64,000 bases of DNA from Flavonifractor sp. An10 (GCF_002161215.1 NZ_NFMB01000006.1:1-64000), one strand, 5' to 3'; numbered from the stretch's first letter, positions 29,973-38,548 are shown. Numbers and translations are program-made. The notes: generated by a model not told the origin, from the letters alone.

Positions 29973-30406
29973 CACGCCTGCACCTCCCGGAATGTGCGGA
30001 TGTAGCGGGCCTGGATGGTCATGAGGGTGTCCACCGTGTCCTCCCCCAGGGCCTCCCACACCCGCCGCTCATGGTCTATGATCTCCCGGTGCAGGGGGAG
30101 CGCGGCCGCCTCCCCCGCCGCCGTCAGGCGGACGGTCTTGCTCCGGCGGTCTTCCGGCCGGGTCTCCAGGGTTACCCATCCCCGGGCCTGAAACTGCCGC
30201 AGGATGGAGTGCACCGTCTGCTTGGACATGCTCCACTGGTCACAGATGTCCCGCTGGGTGCGCCCCCCCTCCGCCAGGGAGGAGAGCACCATCAGCTCAA
30301 AGTAGGAGAACCCCCGGGCCTGGGCCCACTCCCCATAGATCTCGTTGTCCTCCCGCCACAGGGCGTAGTAGCGGCGGAGCTTTTCCAGAAAGACGGCGTC
30401 GTCCAT
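29972..30406 (-). CDS. MarR family transcriptional regulator
   Basis: 144 residues from ATG 30406 (ribosome site GGAGGAA). Winged helix with GGRTQRDICDQWSMSKQTVH and the wing TLETRPEDRRSKTVRLTAAG. Probably represses its own operon with the MATE gene by binding the palindrome over the -10 box at 30432-30465, and is released by transported compounds. Confidence 0.88.
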   Translation of the reverse strand: MDDAVFLEKLRRYYALWREDNEIYGEWAQARGFSYFELMVLSSLAEGGRTQRDICDQWSMSKQTVHSILRQFQARGWVTLETRPEDRRSKTVRLTAAGEAAALPLHREIIDHERRVWEALGEDTVDTLMTIQARYIRTFREVQA

Positions 30407-30431
30407 GCAAATTCCTCCATTGGTCTGTCTG

Positions 30432-30487
30432 TGGACTATAATAGTCCGAACGGGGACTATTATAGCGGGAGGGGGCGGGAAAGTCAA
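30432..30487 (-). promoter_or_regulatory. MarR-MATE promoter and palindromic operator
   Basis: Minus strand TTGACT (30487-30482) and TATAAT (30464-30459), 17 bases apart. CTATAATAGTCC (30436-30447) pairs with GGACTATTATAG (30454-30465), and GGACTATAATAGTCC (30433-30447) is itself a perfect palindrome, so the operator covers the -10 box and the start site. Confidence 0.8.
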
Positions 30488-30603
30488 GGAGTGCGAAATT
30501 CAAAAAAGATGTCATCTTTCTTCATGCTTTATACATAATTTTTGTTTATCCTAGGTATCGTTCCAAGGGAACAGCGTGAGTCCGTGAAAAGGAGAGAGCA
30601 AAT

Positions 30604-31929
30604 ATGTATAACAGTGATTATAACCGGATCCCGGAGGATCGGGAACCGATCGAGACCGAGCAGTTCCACGTCTATGAGGCCGAGCCCCCCAAGCAGAAGA
30701 AGCGGAAGGGAGCGGCCCGGTTTGTGGCCCTGGGCCTGTGCTGCGCCCTCATCGGCGGCCTGGCCGGCGGCGGCGGCGTGCTGGCCTACAACCACTTCGC
30801 CGGCGGCTCCACCACCATCTATCAGGGCAGCGCCCCCACCACCGCCGTCAACCTTGCCAGCGTGGACGGCCACACCGTCCTCACCCCGGAGGAGATCTAC
30901 GCCGCCAACCTGGGGGCCGCGGTGGGCGTCAACGGCGACGTGACCACCAACGCGTGGGGCTACACGGTGCGCAATGCCGTGTCCGGCTCCGGCTTCGTCA
31001 TCAGCTCCAACGCCACCTCCAGCTACATCGTCACCAACTACCACGTGATCAAAAACGTGCAGGACATCAAGGTGTTCTTCGCCAACGGCGACAGCTATGA
31101 CGCCACCCTGGTGGGCGGCGAGGAGGACAACGACATCGCGGTGCTCCGCATCGAGGTGGGCAACCTCCAGACCGTCACCCTGGGCGACTCCGACGCCCTC
31201 AACGTGGGCGAGAACGTCTACGCCATCGGCAACCCCCTGGGCGAGCTGACCTTCACCTTCACCGGCGGCTACGTCTCCGCCAAAGACCGCTCCGTCACCA
31301 TGAGCGACGGCACCGTCATGAACATGCTGCAGACCGACACCGCCATCAACAACGGCAACTCCGGCGGCCCCCTGTTCAATGAGTACGGCCAGGTCATCGG
31401 CATCGTCTCCGCCAAGCTGTCCAGCAGCTCCAGCTCCGAGGCCAGCGTGGAGGGCCTGGGCTTCGCCATCCCCATCAACGACGTGCGGGATATGATCACC
31501 TCCATCATCGAGAACGGCTACGTCACCGGCAAGCCCAGCATGGGCATCCTGCTGGACGACGTGCCCCAGGCCGCCCAGCAGTACGGCGTGCCCGCCGGCG
31601 CCGAGGTGCTGGCCATCCTGGACGGCTCCGGCGCGGACAACGGCGGCCTCCAGGTGGGCGACATCATCACCGCCGTCAACGGCACCGAGGTCTCGGGCAG
31701 CAGCGATCTGCAGAGCGCCGTGTCGGAGTTCTCCGCCGGCGACACCGTCACCCTGTCCATCTACCGCAGCGGGGAGACCACCACGGTGGACGTGACCCTG
31801 GACGAGGAGAACACAGACCGCAACGCGGCCATGGATGAGCTCCAGCAGGAGTACAGCGCCAGCCAGCAGCAGCAGTCCCAGCAGCAACAGCAGCAGGGCG
31901 GCTACTTCCAGTGGCCCTTCGGCTGGTAA
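30604..31929 (+). CDS. HtrA/DegP-like membrane-anchored serine protease with PDZ domain
   Basis: 441 residues. Cytoplasmic N-terminus of about 38 residues, one membrane helix (about 39-62), trypsin-like domain with His147 (VTNYHVIK), Asp177 (EEDNDIAVL) and Ser253 (NNGNSGGPLF), then one PDZ domain (about 320-405) and a Gln-rich tail ending YFQWPFGW. Quality-control protease acting outside the membrane. Own ribosome site GGAGAG; ends at a strong terminator. Confidence 0.93.
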   Translation: MYNSDYNRIPEDREPIETEQFHVYEAEPPKQKKRKGAARFVALGLCCALIGGLAGGGGVLAYNHFAGGSTTIYQGSAPTTAVNLASVDGHTVLTPEEIYAANLGAAVGVNGDVTTNAWGYTVRNAVSGSGFVISSNATSSYIVTNYHVIKNVQDIKVFFANGDSYDATLVGGEEDNDIAVLRIEVGNLQTVTLGDSDALNVGENVYAIGNPLGELTFTFTGGYVSAKDRSVTMSDGTVMNMLQTDTAINNGNSGGPLFNEYGQVIGIVSAKLSSSSSSEASVEGLGFAIPINDVRDMITSIIENGYVTGKPSMGILLDDVPQAAQQYGVPAGAEVLAILDGSGADNGGLQVGDIITAVNGTEVSGSSDLQSAVSEFSAGDTVTLSIYRSGETTTVDVTLDEENTDRNAAMDELQQEYSASQQQQSQQQQQQGGYFQWPFGW

Positions 31930-31950
31930 CAAAATCCCAGGACAAAACAG

Positions 31951-31987
31951 CGGCGGCGCACGGATTTCCGTGCGCCGCCGTTTTTTT
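31951..31987. terminator. Terminator between HtrA and spoIIID
   Basis: CGGCGGCGCACGG pairs with CCGTGCGCCGCCG, followed by seven T. Confidence 0.92.
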
Positions 31988-31992
31988 GCCTG

Positions 31993-32244
31993 CTATTCCC
32001 CGCCGCGGTACTTCCGCCGGGTGGCGATGCCCCCCCGGATGTGCCGCTCGGCCTTGTTCTCATCCAGCACCTGCTTGACCTGGAGGTAGAGGGGCTTGTT
32101 GAAGGCGGGCAGCCGCTCGCTCAAATCCTTGTGCACCGTGGACTTGCTGATGCCGAACCTCTGGGCCGCGCCGCGCACCGTCGCCTTGTTCTCTATGATG
32201 TAGAGCGCCAGCTGGCAGGCGCGCTCCTCGATGTTCCCTTTCAC
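31993..32244 (-). CDS. spoIIID: Sporulation transcriptional regulator SpoIIID
   Basis: 83 residues. Mother-cell DNA-binding protein acting with sigma-E. N-terminus MKGNIEERACQLALYIIENK, HTH ATVRGAAQRFGISKSTVHKD and basic C-terminal helix (RHIRGGIATRRKYRG) all match. Evidence that the organism belongs to a sporulating lineage. Confidence 0.95.
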   Translation of the reverse strand: MKGNIEERACQLALYIIENKATVRGAAQRFGISKSTVHKDLSERLPAFNKPLYLQVKQVLDENKAERHIRGGIATRRKYRGGE

Positions 32245-32308
32245 ACAGCAACACTCCCCCGAATTTGTTCTCTCGGGGGATGTATATGCGCCGGCCGGGG
32301 TGGTTATG

Positions 32309-32352
32309 AAAAAGCTGCGGCGGGGGGCATCGGCCCCCGCCGCAGCTTTTTT
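32309..32352. terminator. Symmetric terminator upstream of spoIIID
   Basis: AAAAAGCTGCGGCGGGGG pairs with CCCCCGCCGCAGCTTTTT. Probably ends transcription coming from ychF on the minus strand. Confidence 0.85.
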
Positions 32353-32399
32353 GCGCGGATATGGTTCAGGAACGGCGATCAGGTCTTACACATTAAATC

Positions 32400-32793
32400 G
32401 GAACAGGACAATGTCGCCGTCCAGCCCCACGGAACTGCGTTCCGCGGGGGCCCCAGATTTCAACTCAGCCAGGGCGGAGTGAATCCGCCCTGGCCCAAGA
32501 TTTTGGCCGGGGCCAAAACGCTTGTACGCGCAGAGCGCGTCCCGCCTTCGGCGGGTTCCACATGAAGGACGGCGATTGGGGCTTACACGTTGAACCGGAA
32601 CAGGACAATGTCGCCGTCCAGCCCCACTCAACTGCGTTCCGCGGGGGCCCCAGATTTCAACTCAGCCAGGGCGGAGTGAATCCGCCCTGGCCCAAGATTT
32701 TGGCCGGGGCCAAAACGCTTGTACGCGCAGAGCGCGTCCCGCCTTCGGCGGGTTCCACATGAAGGACGGCGATTGGGGCTTACACGTTGAACC
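32400..32793. repeat. Two 197-base tandem repeats carrying copies of the ychF 3' end
   Basis: GGAACAGGACAATGTCGCCG occurs at 32400 and 32597, exactly 197 bases apart, and the matching ychF sequence begins at 32794, again 197 bases on. Each unit holds on the minus strand the codons for GDIVLFRFNV and a stop, followed by about 160 bases with GGGCGGA/TCCGCCC, TTGGCC/GGCCAA and GCGCG stems. The two units are nearly identical; the outermost stop region has drifted but still encodes LFRFNV. No other gene in 32245-32779. Confidence 0.9.
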
Positions 32794-33889
32794 GGAACAG
32801 CACGATGTCGCCGTCCTTCATGACATACTCCTTGCCCTCGGAGCGGACTAACCCCTTCTCCTTGGCGGCGGCCATGGAGCCGCAGGCCATGAGGTCGTCG
32901 AAGCTGACCACCTCGGCCCGAATGAAGCCCCGCTCAAAGTCGGTGTGGATCTTGCCGGCGGCCTGGGGGGCCTTGGTGCCGTTGGTGATCGTCCAGGCGC
33001 GGCACTCGTCCTCGCCGGAGGTGAGGAAGGAGATCAGGCCCAGCAGGGCGTAGCTGGCCTTGATGAGCCGATCCAGGCCGGACTCGGCGATGCCCAGGTC
33101 GTCCAGGAACATCTTCTTCTCCTCCGGCTCCAGCTCGGCGATCTCCGCCTCCAGCTTGGCGCACACGGGGATCACCTGGGCCCCCTCCCGGGCGGCCAGA
33201 TCGGCCACCTGCTGATAGTAGGCGTTGTCGGCGTAGGCGGCGAAGCCGTCCTCGTCCAGGTTGGCGGCGTAGATGATGGGCTTGAGGCTCAAGAGCTCCG
33301 AGGTGGCGATGAGGGCGGCGTCGTCCTCGTCGCACTGGAAGGAGCGGGCGGAGTTGCCGTCGTTGAGCCAGTCCTTCAGGGCGGAGAACACCTCCACCTC
33401 GTGGAGGAACTTCTTGTCCCCCTTGGCGGCCTTCTGGGCCTTGTCGATGCGGCGCTCCACCATCTCCACGTCGGCCATGATCAGCTCGATGTCGATGACC
33501 CCGATGTCCCCCACCGGATCCACCGGCACGTTGGTGCTGGTGTCGGCCACCACGTGCATGATGTTCTCGTCGTCAAAGCAGCGCACCACGTGGACAATGG
33601 CGGCGCACTCCCGGATGTTGGCCAGGAACTTGTTGCCCAGGCCCTGGCCCTGGCTGGCCCCCTTCACCAGGCCGGCGATGTCCACGAACTCCACCACCGC
33701 CGGGGTGGTCTTCTTGGGGTGGTACATCTCGCTGAGGGCGTCCAGGCGGTGGTCGGGCACCGCCACCACCCCCACGTTGGGGTCAATGGTGCAGAAGGGG
33801 TAGTTGGCGCTCTCCGCGCCGGCGTTGGTAATGGCGTTGAACAGGGTGCTCTTGCCCACGTTGGGCAGGCCCACGATGCCTAATTTCAT
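32780..33889 (-). CDS. ychF: Redox-regulated ATPase YchF (Obg-like GTPase family)
   Basis: 369 residues. G1 GLPNVGKSTLFN (6-17), a DPNVGVV switch, FVDIAGLVKGASQGQGLGNK and the C-terminal TGS domain (KIHTDFERGFIRAEVVSFDD). YchF binds ATP, associates with ribosomes and affects stress responses. Its last codons are copied twice downstream in the 197-base tandem repeats. Confidence 0.95.
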   Translation of the reverse strand: MKLGIVGLPNVGKSTLFNAITNAGAESANYPFCTIDPNVGVVAVPDHRLDALSEMYHPKKTTPAVVEFVDIAGLVKGASQGQGLGNKFLANIRECAAIVHVVRCFDDENIMHVVADTSTNVPVDPVGDIGVIDIELIMADVEMVERRIDKAQKAAKGDKKFLHEVEVFSALKDWLNDGNSARSFQCDEDDAALIATSELLSLKPIIYAANLDEDGFAAYADNAYYQQVADLAAREGAQVIPVCAKLEAEIAELEPEEKKMFLDDLGIAESGLDRLIKASYALLGLISFLTSGEDECRAWTITNGTKAPQAAGKIHTDFERGFIRAEVVSFDDLMACGSMAAAKEKGLVRSEGKEYVMKDGDIVLFRFNV

Positions 33890-34005
33890 CTCTATCCTGC
33901 ATCTCCTTAATGATCACAATTCCAACAGGGCCGGGGCCCATACAGTAAAAGCATTGTAACACGCGGGCACCGTTTTCTCAATAGAAAAGTTGTCCGCCGG
34001 CGCGG

Positions 34006-34296
34006 TCATTCCCCGGCTTTGGACTGGTGGAAATAGTCCAGCAGCTCATAGAGGATGCGGATCTCCCGCTCCGTCAGGCCGGACAGGCTGAGGTGCCCGG
34101 CGGATTCCAGCCCCAGGATGAAGTCGGTGGAGACGTGGAACAGCCTGGCCAGCTCAATGATATACACGGCGGTGGGGGCGGACAGCCCGCTCTCCCAGGC
34201 GTTTACGGAAGACCGCGTGACGGAGAGCCGCCTGGCCAGCTCAGACTGGGAATAGCCGGCCCGCTCCCGCAGGATCCGAATGGTATCGCCGATCAT
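34006..34296 (-). CDS. XRE family HTH regulator
   Basis: 96 residues from ATG 34296 (AAGGGGTGA upstream). HTH in IRILRERAGYSQSELARRLS and VTRSSVNAWESGLSAPTAVY; a short C-terminal helix follows. Divergent from a lipoprotein gene; a 16-base palindrome in the shared region is a likely operator. Confidence 0.85.
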   Translation of the reverse strand: MIGDTIRILRERAGYSQSELARRLSVTRSSVNAWESGLSAPTAVYIIELARLFHVSTDFILGLESAGHLSLSGLTEREIRILYELLDYFHQSKAGE

Positions 34297-34333
34297 GCCA
34301 TCACCCCTTTTGTCCATCTTACAGGACTTCTTG

Positions 34334-34349
34334 TGACAATAAATTGTCA
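34334..34349. promoter_or_regulatory. Palindromic operator between XRE and lipoprotein genes
   Basis: TGACAAT-AA-ATTGTCA, a perfect 7-base inverted repeat with a 2-base centre, about 40 bases upstream of the XRE start and about 20 upstream of the lipoprotein -35 box. Confidence 0.6.
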
Positions 34350-34366
34350 TACAATGTATTGATTTA

Positions 34367-34395
34367 TTGACAAACGGCGGCGGAAGTGCCATAAT
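34367..34395 (+). promoter_or_regulatory. Promoter of the lipoprotein gene
   Basis: TTGACA at 34367-34372 and CATAAT at 34390-34395, spacer 17. Confidence 0.75.
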
Positions 34396-34433
34396 GGAGC
34401 CGGTATTTCGAAGATGGAAAGGATGGTTCTGAC

Positions 34434-34946
34434 ATGAAGCAGCGTATTCTCACCCTGGCCGCCCTGGCCTGCATGCTCCTCACCCTGGCGGCCTGCGGCG
34501 GCGGGCAGCAGGCCGCCGGCCCCGACGCCGCAGAGCCGGCCCAGACCACAGCGCCCGCGGCCATGAGCAAGGAGGACTACCAGACCGAGGTGGAGAATCT
34601 GAGCGCCGACATCGCTGACGCCATGACCGCCATGGGCAGCCTGTCCATCACGGACGAGGAGTCCGCCCGTACCGGCGTGGACACCCTGCGCTCCATGGCC
34701 CAGCCCTTCCGGGACTTCGCCGCCATCCCCAATCCCCCGGAGGAGTGGGCGGAGGGCCACGGCAAGATCGCCGAGGGCTGCACCCTCTTTGCCGACTCCC
34801 TGGAGGGGCTGTGCGACAGCGCCATCGGTGTGCTGGACGGCGAGATGGATCAGGGGGCGTATGCCGCGGCCATCACCGACTACAGCACCAGCCTCACCGA
34901 CGCCGCGACCCTGATCACCGAGGGCCTCGGCATGCTGGAGATGTAA
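34434..34946 (+). CDS. Putative lipoprotein of unknown function
   Basis: 170 residues. Signal peptide with lipobox TLAAC (Cys21), then a Gly/Ala/Thr-rich linker (22-45) and a helical, acidic domain. No family recognised. Paired divergently with the XRE regulator, which may control it. Ends at a terminator. Confidence 0.75.
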   Translation: MKQRILTLAALACMLLTLAACGGGQQAAGPDAAEPAQTTAPAAMSKEDYQTEVENLSADIADAMTAMGSLSITDEESARTGVDTLRSMAQPFRDFAAIPNPPEEWAEGHGKIAEGCTLFADSLEGLCDSAIGVLDGEMDQGAYAAAITDYSTSLTDAATLITEGLGMLEM

Positions 34947-34971
34947 GCCGGCACCGTGCCGGTGCGCCCGG

Positions 34972-35009
34972 AAAAGGCCGCCCCTGCCCACAGGCAGGGG
35001 CGGCCTTTT
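34972..35009 (+). terminator. Terminator after the lipoprotein gene
   Basis: AAAAGGCCGCCCCTGCC pairs with GGCAGGGGCGGCCTTTT. Confidence 0.88.
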
Positions 35010-35062
35010 CCGTCCCGTCGGCGGCGCGTCCCGCCGGGACGCAAACTTTCCTGCCGCCCCCC

Positions 35063-35091
35063 TTGCTTTTCCGGTGGGAAGCGTGTAGAAT
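35063..35091 (+). promoter_or_regulatory. Promoter of the MATE gene
   Basis: TTGCTT (35063-35068), 17 bases, TAGAAT (35086-35091). The same pair of hexamers with a 17-base spacer precedes azlC. Confidence 0.65.
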
Positions 35092-35144
35092 CGTATTCGC
35101 TCCGCCCGCGGAGGCGGAATTGAGATTTTCAAGGAGGGGTTTCC

Positions 35145-36506
35145 ATGGGACTGCTGCGCCAGCCCACCGGCGACATCACCCAGGGCGTGATCTGGAAGCA
35201 GCTGATCGGCTTCTTCTTCCCCCTGTGGTTCGGCACCTTTTTCCAGCAGCTTTACAACACGGTGGATACCCTGGTGGTGGGCCGCTTCGTGGGCAAGGTG
35301 GCCCTGGCCGCCGTGGGCTCCACCGGCGTGATCGTCAACCTGACCGTGGGCATCTTCACCGGTCTGTCCGCCGGCGCGGTGGTGATCATCGCCCAGCAGT
35401 TCGGCGCCCGGAAGTGGGAGGACGTGCACAAGAGCGTCCACACCACCATGCTGCTGGGCGTGATTGTGGGCGCGTTCTTCATGGCGGCGGGCTTTATCCT
35501 CACCCCCTGGGCCCTGCGGGCCATGGGCACCACCCAGGAGGCCATGCCCGGCGCGGTGCTCTACCTGCGGGTCTACTTCCTGGGCATGGTGCCCAACGTG
35601 GTGTACAACATGGGCACCGGCGTGCTCCGGGCCATCGGCGACTTCCGCCGGCCCCTGTACTTCCTCATCGCCGCCTCCGGGTGCAACATCGTGCTGGATC
35701 TGCTGCTGGTGCTGGTGTTCCACCTGGACGTGGCCGGCGTGGCCATCGCCACCATCTGCTCCCAGCTGCTGTCCGCCGTGCTGGTGGTGGTGGCCCTGCT
35801 CCGCTCCGAGATGACCCCCTATCAGCTCTTCCCCCGGCAGCTGCACATCCACCCGGAGCCCATGAGGGGCATCCTCCACATCGGCGTGCCCACCGCCCTC
35901 CAGTCGGTGATGTACAGCGCCTCCAACATCGTCATCCAGGCCGCCATCAACTCCTTCGGCACCGACACCGTGGCCGCCTGGACGGCCTACGGCAAGATGG
36001 ACGTGATCTTCTGGATGACCGTCACCGCCATGTCCCAGTCCATCACCACCTTCGCCGGGCAGAACTACGGCGCCGGGCAGTACCAGCGGGTGAAAAAGGG
36101 CCTGTGGGTGTCGGTGGGGATGCTCAGCGTCTTCACCATCGGCATCAGCGCCGTGTTCTTCTTCCTGGCCCGGCCCATCCTCACCATCTTCACCCCCGAC
36201 GCCGCCGTGCTGGACATCGGCGTGGACATGGTGCGCTTCCTGGCCCCCTGCTACATCACCTACATCCTCATTGAACTCATCGCCGGCGCCGTCCGGGGGG
36301 CGGGCAAGTCGGTGGGGCCCATGCTCATCGACGTGTTCGGCGTGTGCGGCCTGCGCCTGGCCTGGCTCTTCCTGGTGGTGCCCGTCCACCACACCCTGAC
36401 GGTGGTCATGGCCAGCTACCCCATCACCTGGACGGTCACCTCCGTGGCCCTGCTGATCTACTACTTCTTCGGCCGCTGGCTCAGGGAGCCCCAGCCCGCG
36501 CCGTAA
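35145..36506 (+). CDS. MATE family efflux transporter
   Basis: 453 residues, 12 helices. N-terminal repeat with WFGTFFQQLYNTVDTLVVGR and second repeat with VPTALQSVMYSASNIVIQAA and FAGQNYGAGQ. A different subgroup from the MATE gene at 28680 (low similarity outside family motifs). Monocistronic with its own promoter; ends against repeat island 3. Substrate unknown. Confidence 0.87.
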   Translation: MGLLRQPTGDITQGVIWKQLIGFFFPLWFGTFFQQLYNTVDTLVVGRFVGKVALAAVGSTGVIVNLTVGIFTGLSAGAVVIIAQQFGARKWEDVHKSVHTTMLLGVIVGAFFMAAGFILTPWALRAMGTTQEAMPGAVLYLRVYFLGMVPNVVYNMGTGVLRAIGDFRRPLYFLIAASGCNIVLDLLLVLVFHLDVAGVAIATICSQLLSAVLVVVALLRSEMTPYQLFPRQLHIHPEPMRGILHIGVPTALQSVMYSASNIVIQAAINSFGTDTVAAWTAYGKMDVIFWMTVTAMSQSITTFAGQNYGAGQYQRVKKGLWVSVGMLSVFTIGISAVFFFLARPILTIFTPDAAVLDIGVDMVRFLAPCYITYILIELIAGAVRGAGKSVGPMLIDVFGVCGLRLAWLFLVVPVHHTLTVVMASYPITWTVTSVALLIYYFFGRWLREPQPAP

Positions 36507-36572
36507 GGGCCGCCCCCGGCACGCAGCCGCCGCAAGCGCCATGGTATTTCAGGGGCGTGGCACCGATGGCAT

Positions 36573-36690
36573 CGTCGGCCCAAGCTGCGGATCGTTCGCT
36601 TCCGCGTAACCGCGAAAGCTCATTCCCTTCGCTGGGCCTCCTCTCCCCACGACGACCACTTCGTTGGGTCGCCGCGGGGGCCCCATTGGG
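36573..36690 (-). repeat. E1 structured repeat, copy a (inserted within module C)
   Basis: GGGGCCCC edge at 36677-36684, GGGGAGAGG, hairpin B with arms TTTCGCG/CGCGGAA, and long-range pair GGCCCA with TGGGCC. Confidence 0.85.
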
Positions 36691-36945
36691 CGCACCTGGT
36701 ACAGCGTAGCGGCTGTCAGGGCCTGCCGGGTGTCCGGCGCGGGCCGCCCGAGGCGCGGCAGCGCCTGTTACGAAAGCAAAAAAGGAACCGGGCGTGGATG
36801 CACGCCCGGTTCTTGCCCTGTCTGTACACCTTTCCGCCGCCGTGAACCCCCGTACTGGGGGGCGCCGGGGGGACTTTCCCCCGGCCCCTTCTTTCCCACC
36901 GCTTTCTTTGGAAAGAAAGCGGTGCCGCCGGAGGCCGGGCCTCCA

Positions 36946-37231
36946 TCGTCGGCACAAGTTACGGATCGCTCGCTTCGCCGCAAGCGGCAAAGCTCGTTCC
37001 CTCCACTGTGCCCTTGCTCCCGTCGCGGCATTGCGATTCCCGGGCCAGACTGGCCCGCCAATCGCGCCGCTCCTTTTCCCCGGCTTGCTTTATCCGCCAT
37101 TGGCGGCGCTTCGCCGGGGAACTCTCCCCACCGAACCCGCTGCGCAGCCGTTGGCGGCTTTGCCGCCTTACGGATGCGGCGTGCCCCTTGCGGGTACTTC
37201 GCTGGGCTTCGGCGGGGGCCCCATCTATGGC
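36946..37231 (-). repeat. E1 structured repeat, copy b (interrupted)
   Basis: Hairpin B arms GCCGC/GCGGC, long-range GGCACA with TGTGCC. About 90 unrelated bases (37020-37110) separate it from the extended hairpin A that ends at GGGGCCCC near 37220. Confidence 0.75.
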
Positions 37232-37375
37232 GACCACAGGTCGCCCCTACGGACACGGCAGTTGGCACGCGCGCCGGGGTCGTCGCGCGCCACGGGCCGG
37301 TGATTCCGGGGGCGGGGGGATGATATCCACCCCAACAGGGTGGGGCAGTTATCCGCCGGCCGGGCAGGCCCCGCC

Positions 37376-38548
37376 CTACCCCTCCAGTTCCAGGAGCACC
37401 TGCCCGGCGGAGCGGGCGAAGAGCCGGGCGGCGGCGAGGGCCTCCTGGAGGGTGTTGCCGTGGGTGCCCACCTCCACCAGCACCGAGCCGGTGGACAGCT
37501 GCTGGTTGTACCGGGAGGAGCGCATGGTCATGGGCCGGGCCAGGGTGGGATAGAGGTTGTTCATGCTCTCCTGGAGCCTGCAGGCCAGGGCCAGGTTCTC
37601 CATCCAGCTGGGGTGCTCGCCCCCCTCGCTGGAGCCCAGCACCAGCATGACCTGGGCGGTGTCCACCCCGTCGATGCGGGTGACCGCCTTGTAGACGGTG
37701 CCGTCCTCCCCCACCAGGGCGTCCCGGTGGACGTCCAGCACGATTTTGATGGTGGGGTACTGCGCCAGGTAGTTCTTCACCGCCTCGGCGGAGCGGTCGT
37801 AGGCCCCGCTGTACCTGGGGTAGTCGTAGAGGGTGGTGTCGTGCACCACGCTCAGGCCCAGCTCGGTGAACACCCGCTCCATCTCGTCCCCCACCCGCAC
37901 CATGTTGTAGTTCTCGTCCAGGGTGCGGGTGTTGTTGTCCGAGGGCTCGTAGATGTCCGTCCCGTCGGGGGTGTAGGCCTCGCTGCCGTGGGTGTGGATG
38001 ATCAGGATCTGGGGCCCGTCGCCGGACAGGGTGATGTTCACCGGCGCGGCGGCCGCCGCCGCCAGATCCACGTCCAGCCCGGTGCGGTTATAGAGGTAGA
38101 TGCCCCCCGCCGTCACATAGCCCTGGGGGCTGGTGGGCACCAGGGTGCGGGCCACGATGTCCCCCGGGGCGGCGGTGGTCTCCGGCGGCGGCTCGTTCAC
38201 GTCGTCGTGATCCTCGGCGGGCTGCCCGGCGGGGAGATCGGGGGTGTCCGCCGCCTCCGCCCCGTACTCCGCCGCGGCCTGCCCGCCCGCCAGCAGCAGC
38301 GGTGACTGCCGCACCACCAGGCGGCCCCAGCCGTCCAGGCCCGCCAGGGGCCCGGTCTCCCCGGGGGCCTGTCCCAGCTCCAGGGCCAGGGCGGCGGAGA
38401 CGAAGCCCGGGTTCTCCCCCAGGCCCCGCAGGGCCCCGGCGGCGGAGCCCCCGCCCGACACCAGCAGCAGGGCCCACACCGCCAGGGTGGCAAGGAACAG
38501 GGCGGCGCTCCGCCGCAGCAGGCGGCCCCATCGGATCTTCGGCTTCAT
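37376..38548 (-). CDS. spoIIP: Stage II sporulation protein P (SpoIIP)
   Basis: 390 residues. Membrane anchor at about 14-32, a variable Pro/Ala/Glu region, then the amidase/endopeptidase domain starting ILIIHTHGSEAYTPDG with later IVLDVHRDAL and VLVEVGTHGN, the zinc-binding His/Glu motifs of SpoIIP. Cuts septal peptidoglycan during engulfment with SpoIID and SpoIIM. In Bacillus it follows gpr. Stop TAG overlaps a repeat edge (TAGGGCGGGG). Confidence 0.92.
   Translation of the reverse strand: MKPKIRWGRLLRRSAALFLATLAVWALLLVSGGGSAAGALRGLGENPGFVSAALALELGQAPGETGPLAGLDGWGRLVVRQSPLLLAGGQAAAEYGAEAADTPDLPAGQPAEDHDDVNEPPPETTAAPGDIVARTLVPTSPQGYVTAGGIYLYNRTGLDVDLAAAAAAPVNITLSGDGPQILIIHTHGSEAYTPDGTDIYEPSDNNTRTLDENYNMVRVGDEMERVFTELGLSVVHDTTLYDYPRYSGAYDRSAEAVKNYLAQYPTIKIVLDVHRDALVGEDGTVYKAVTRIDGVDTAQVMLVLGSSEGGEHPSWMENLALACRLQESMNNLYPTLARPMTMRSSRYNQQLSTGSVLVEVGTHGNTLQEALAAARLFARSAGQVLLELEG

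Larger units (their letters stand above)
36507..37375. repeat. Composite repeat island 3 (C with nested E1, D, split E1, P modules)
   Basis: 869 bases between convergent MATE and spoIIP genes. Module C (36535-36775) is split by an inverse E1 copy (36573-36690). Then D (36830-36945) with ACCCCCGTACTGGGGGG and an ACCGCTTTCTTT/AAAGAAAGCGGT hairpin, an inverse E1 (36946-37231) that is itself interrupted by about 90 bases, a GGCGACCACAGGTCGCCCCT hairpin and GGGGATGATATCCACCCC. The edge TAGGGCG forms the spoIIP stop. No gene. Confidence 0.82.

Noticed and set aside
36664-37323. Open frames of 150-250 codons within the repeat islands
   Set aside because: They run across hairpin modules, differ in frame from island to island, lack ribosome sites and show no conserved protein sequence.
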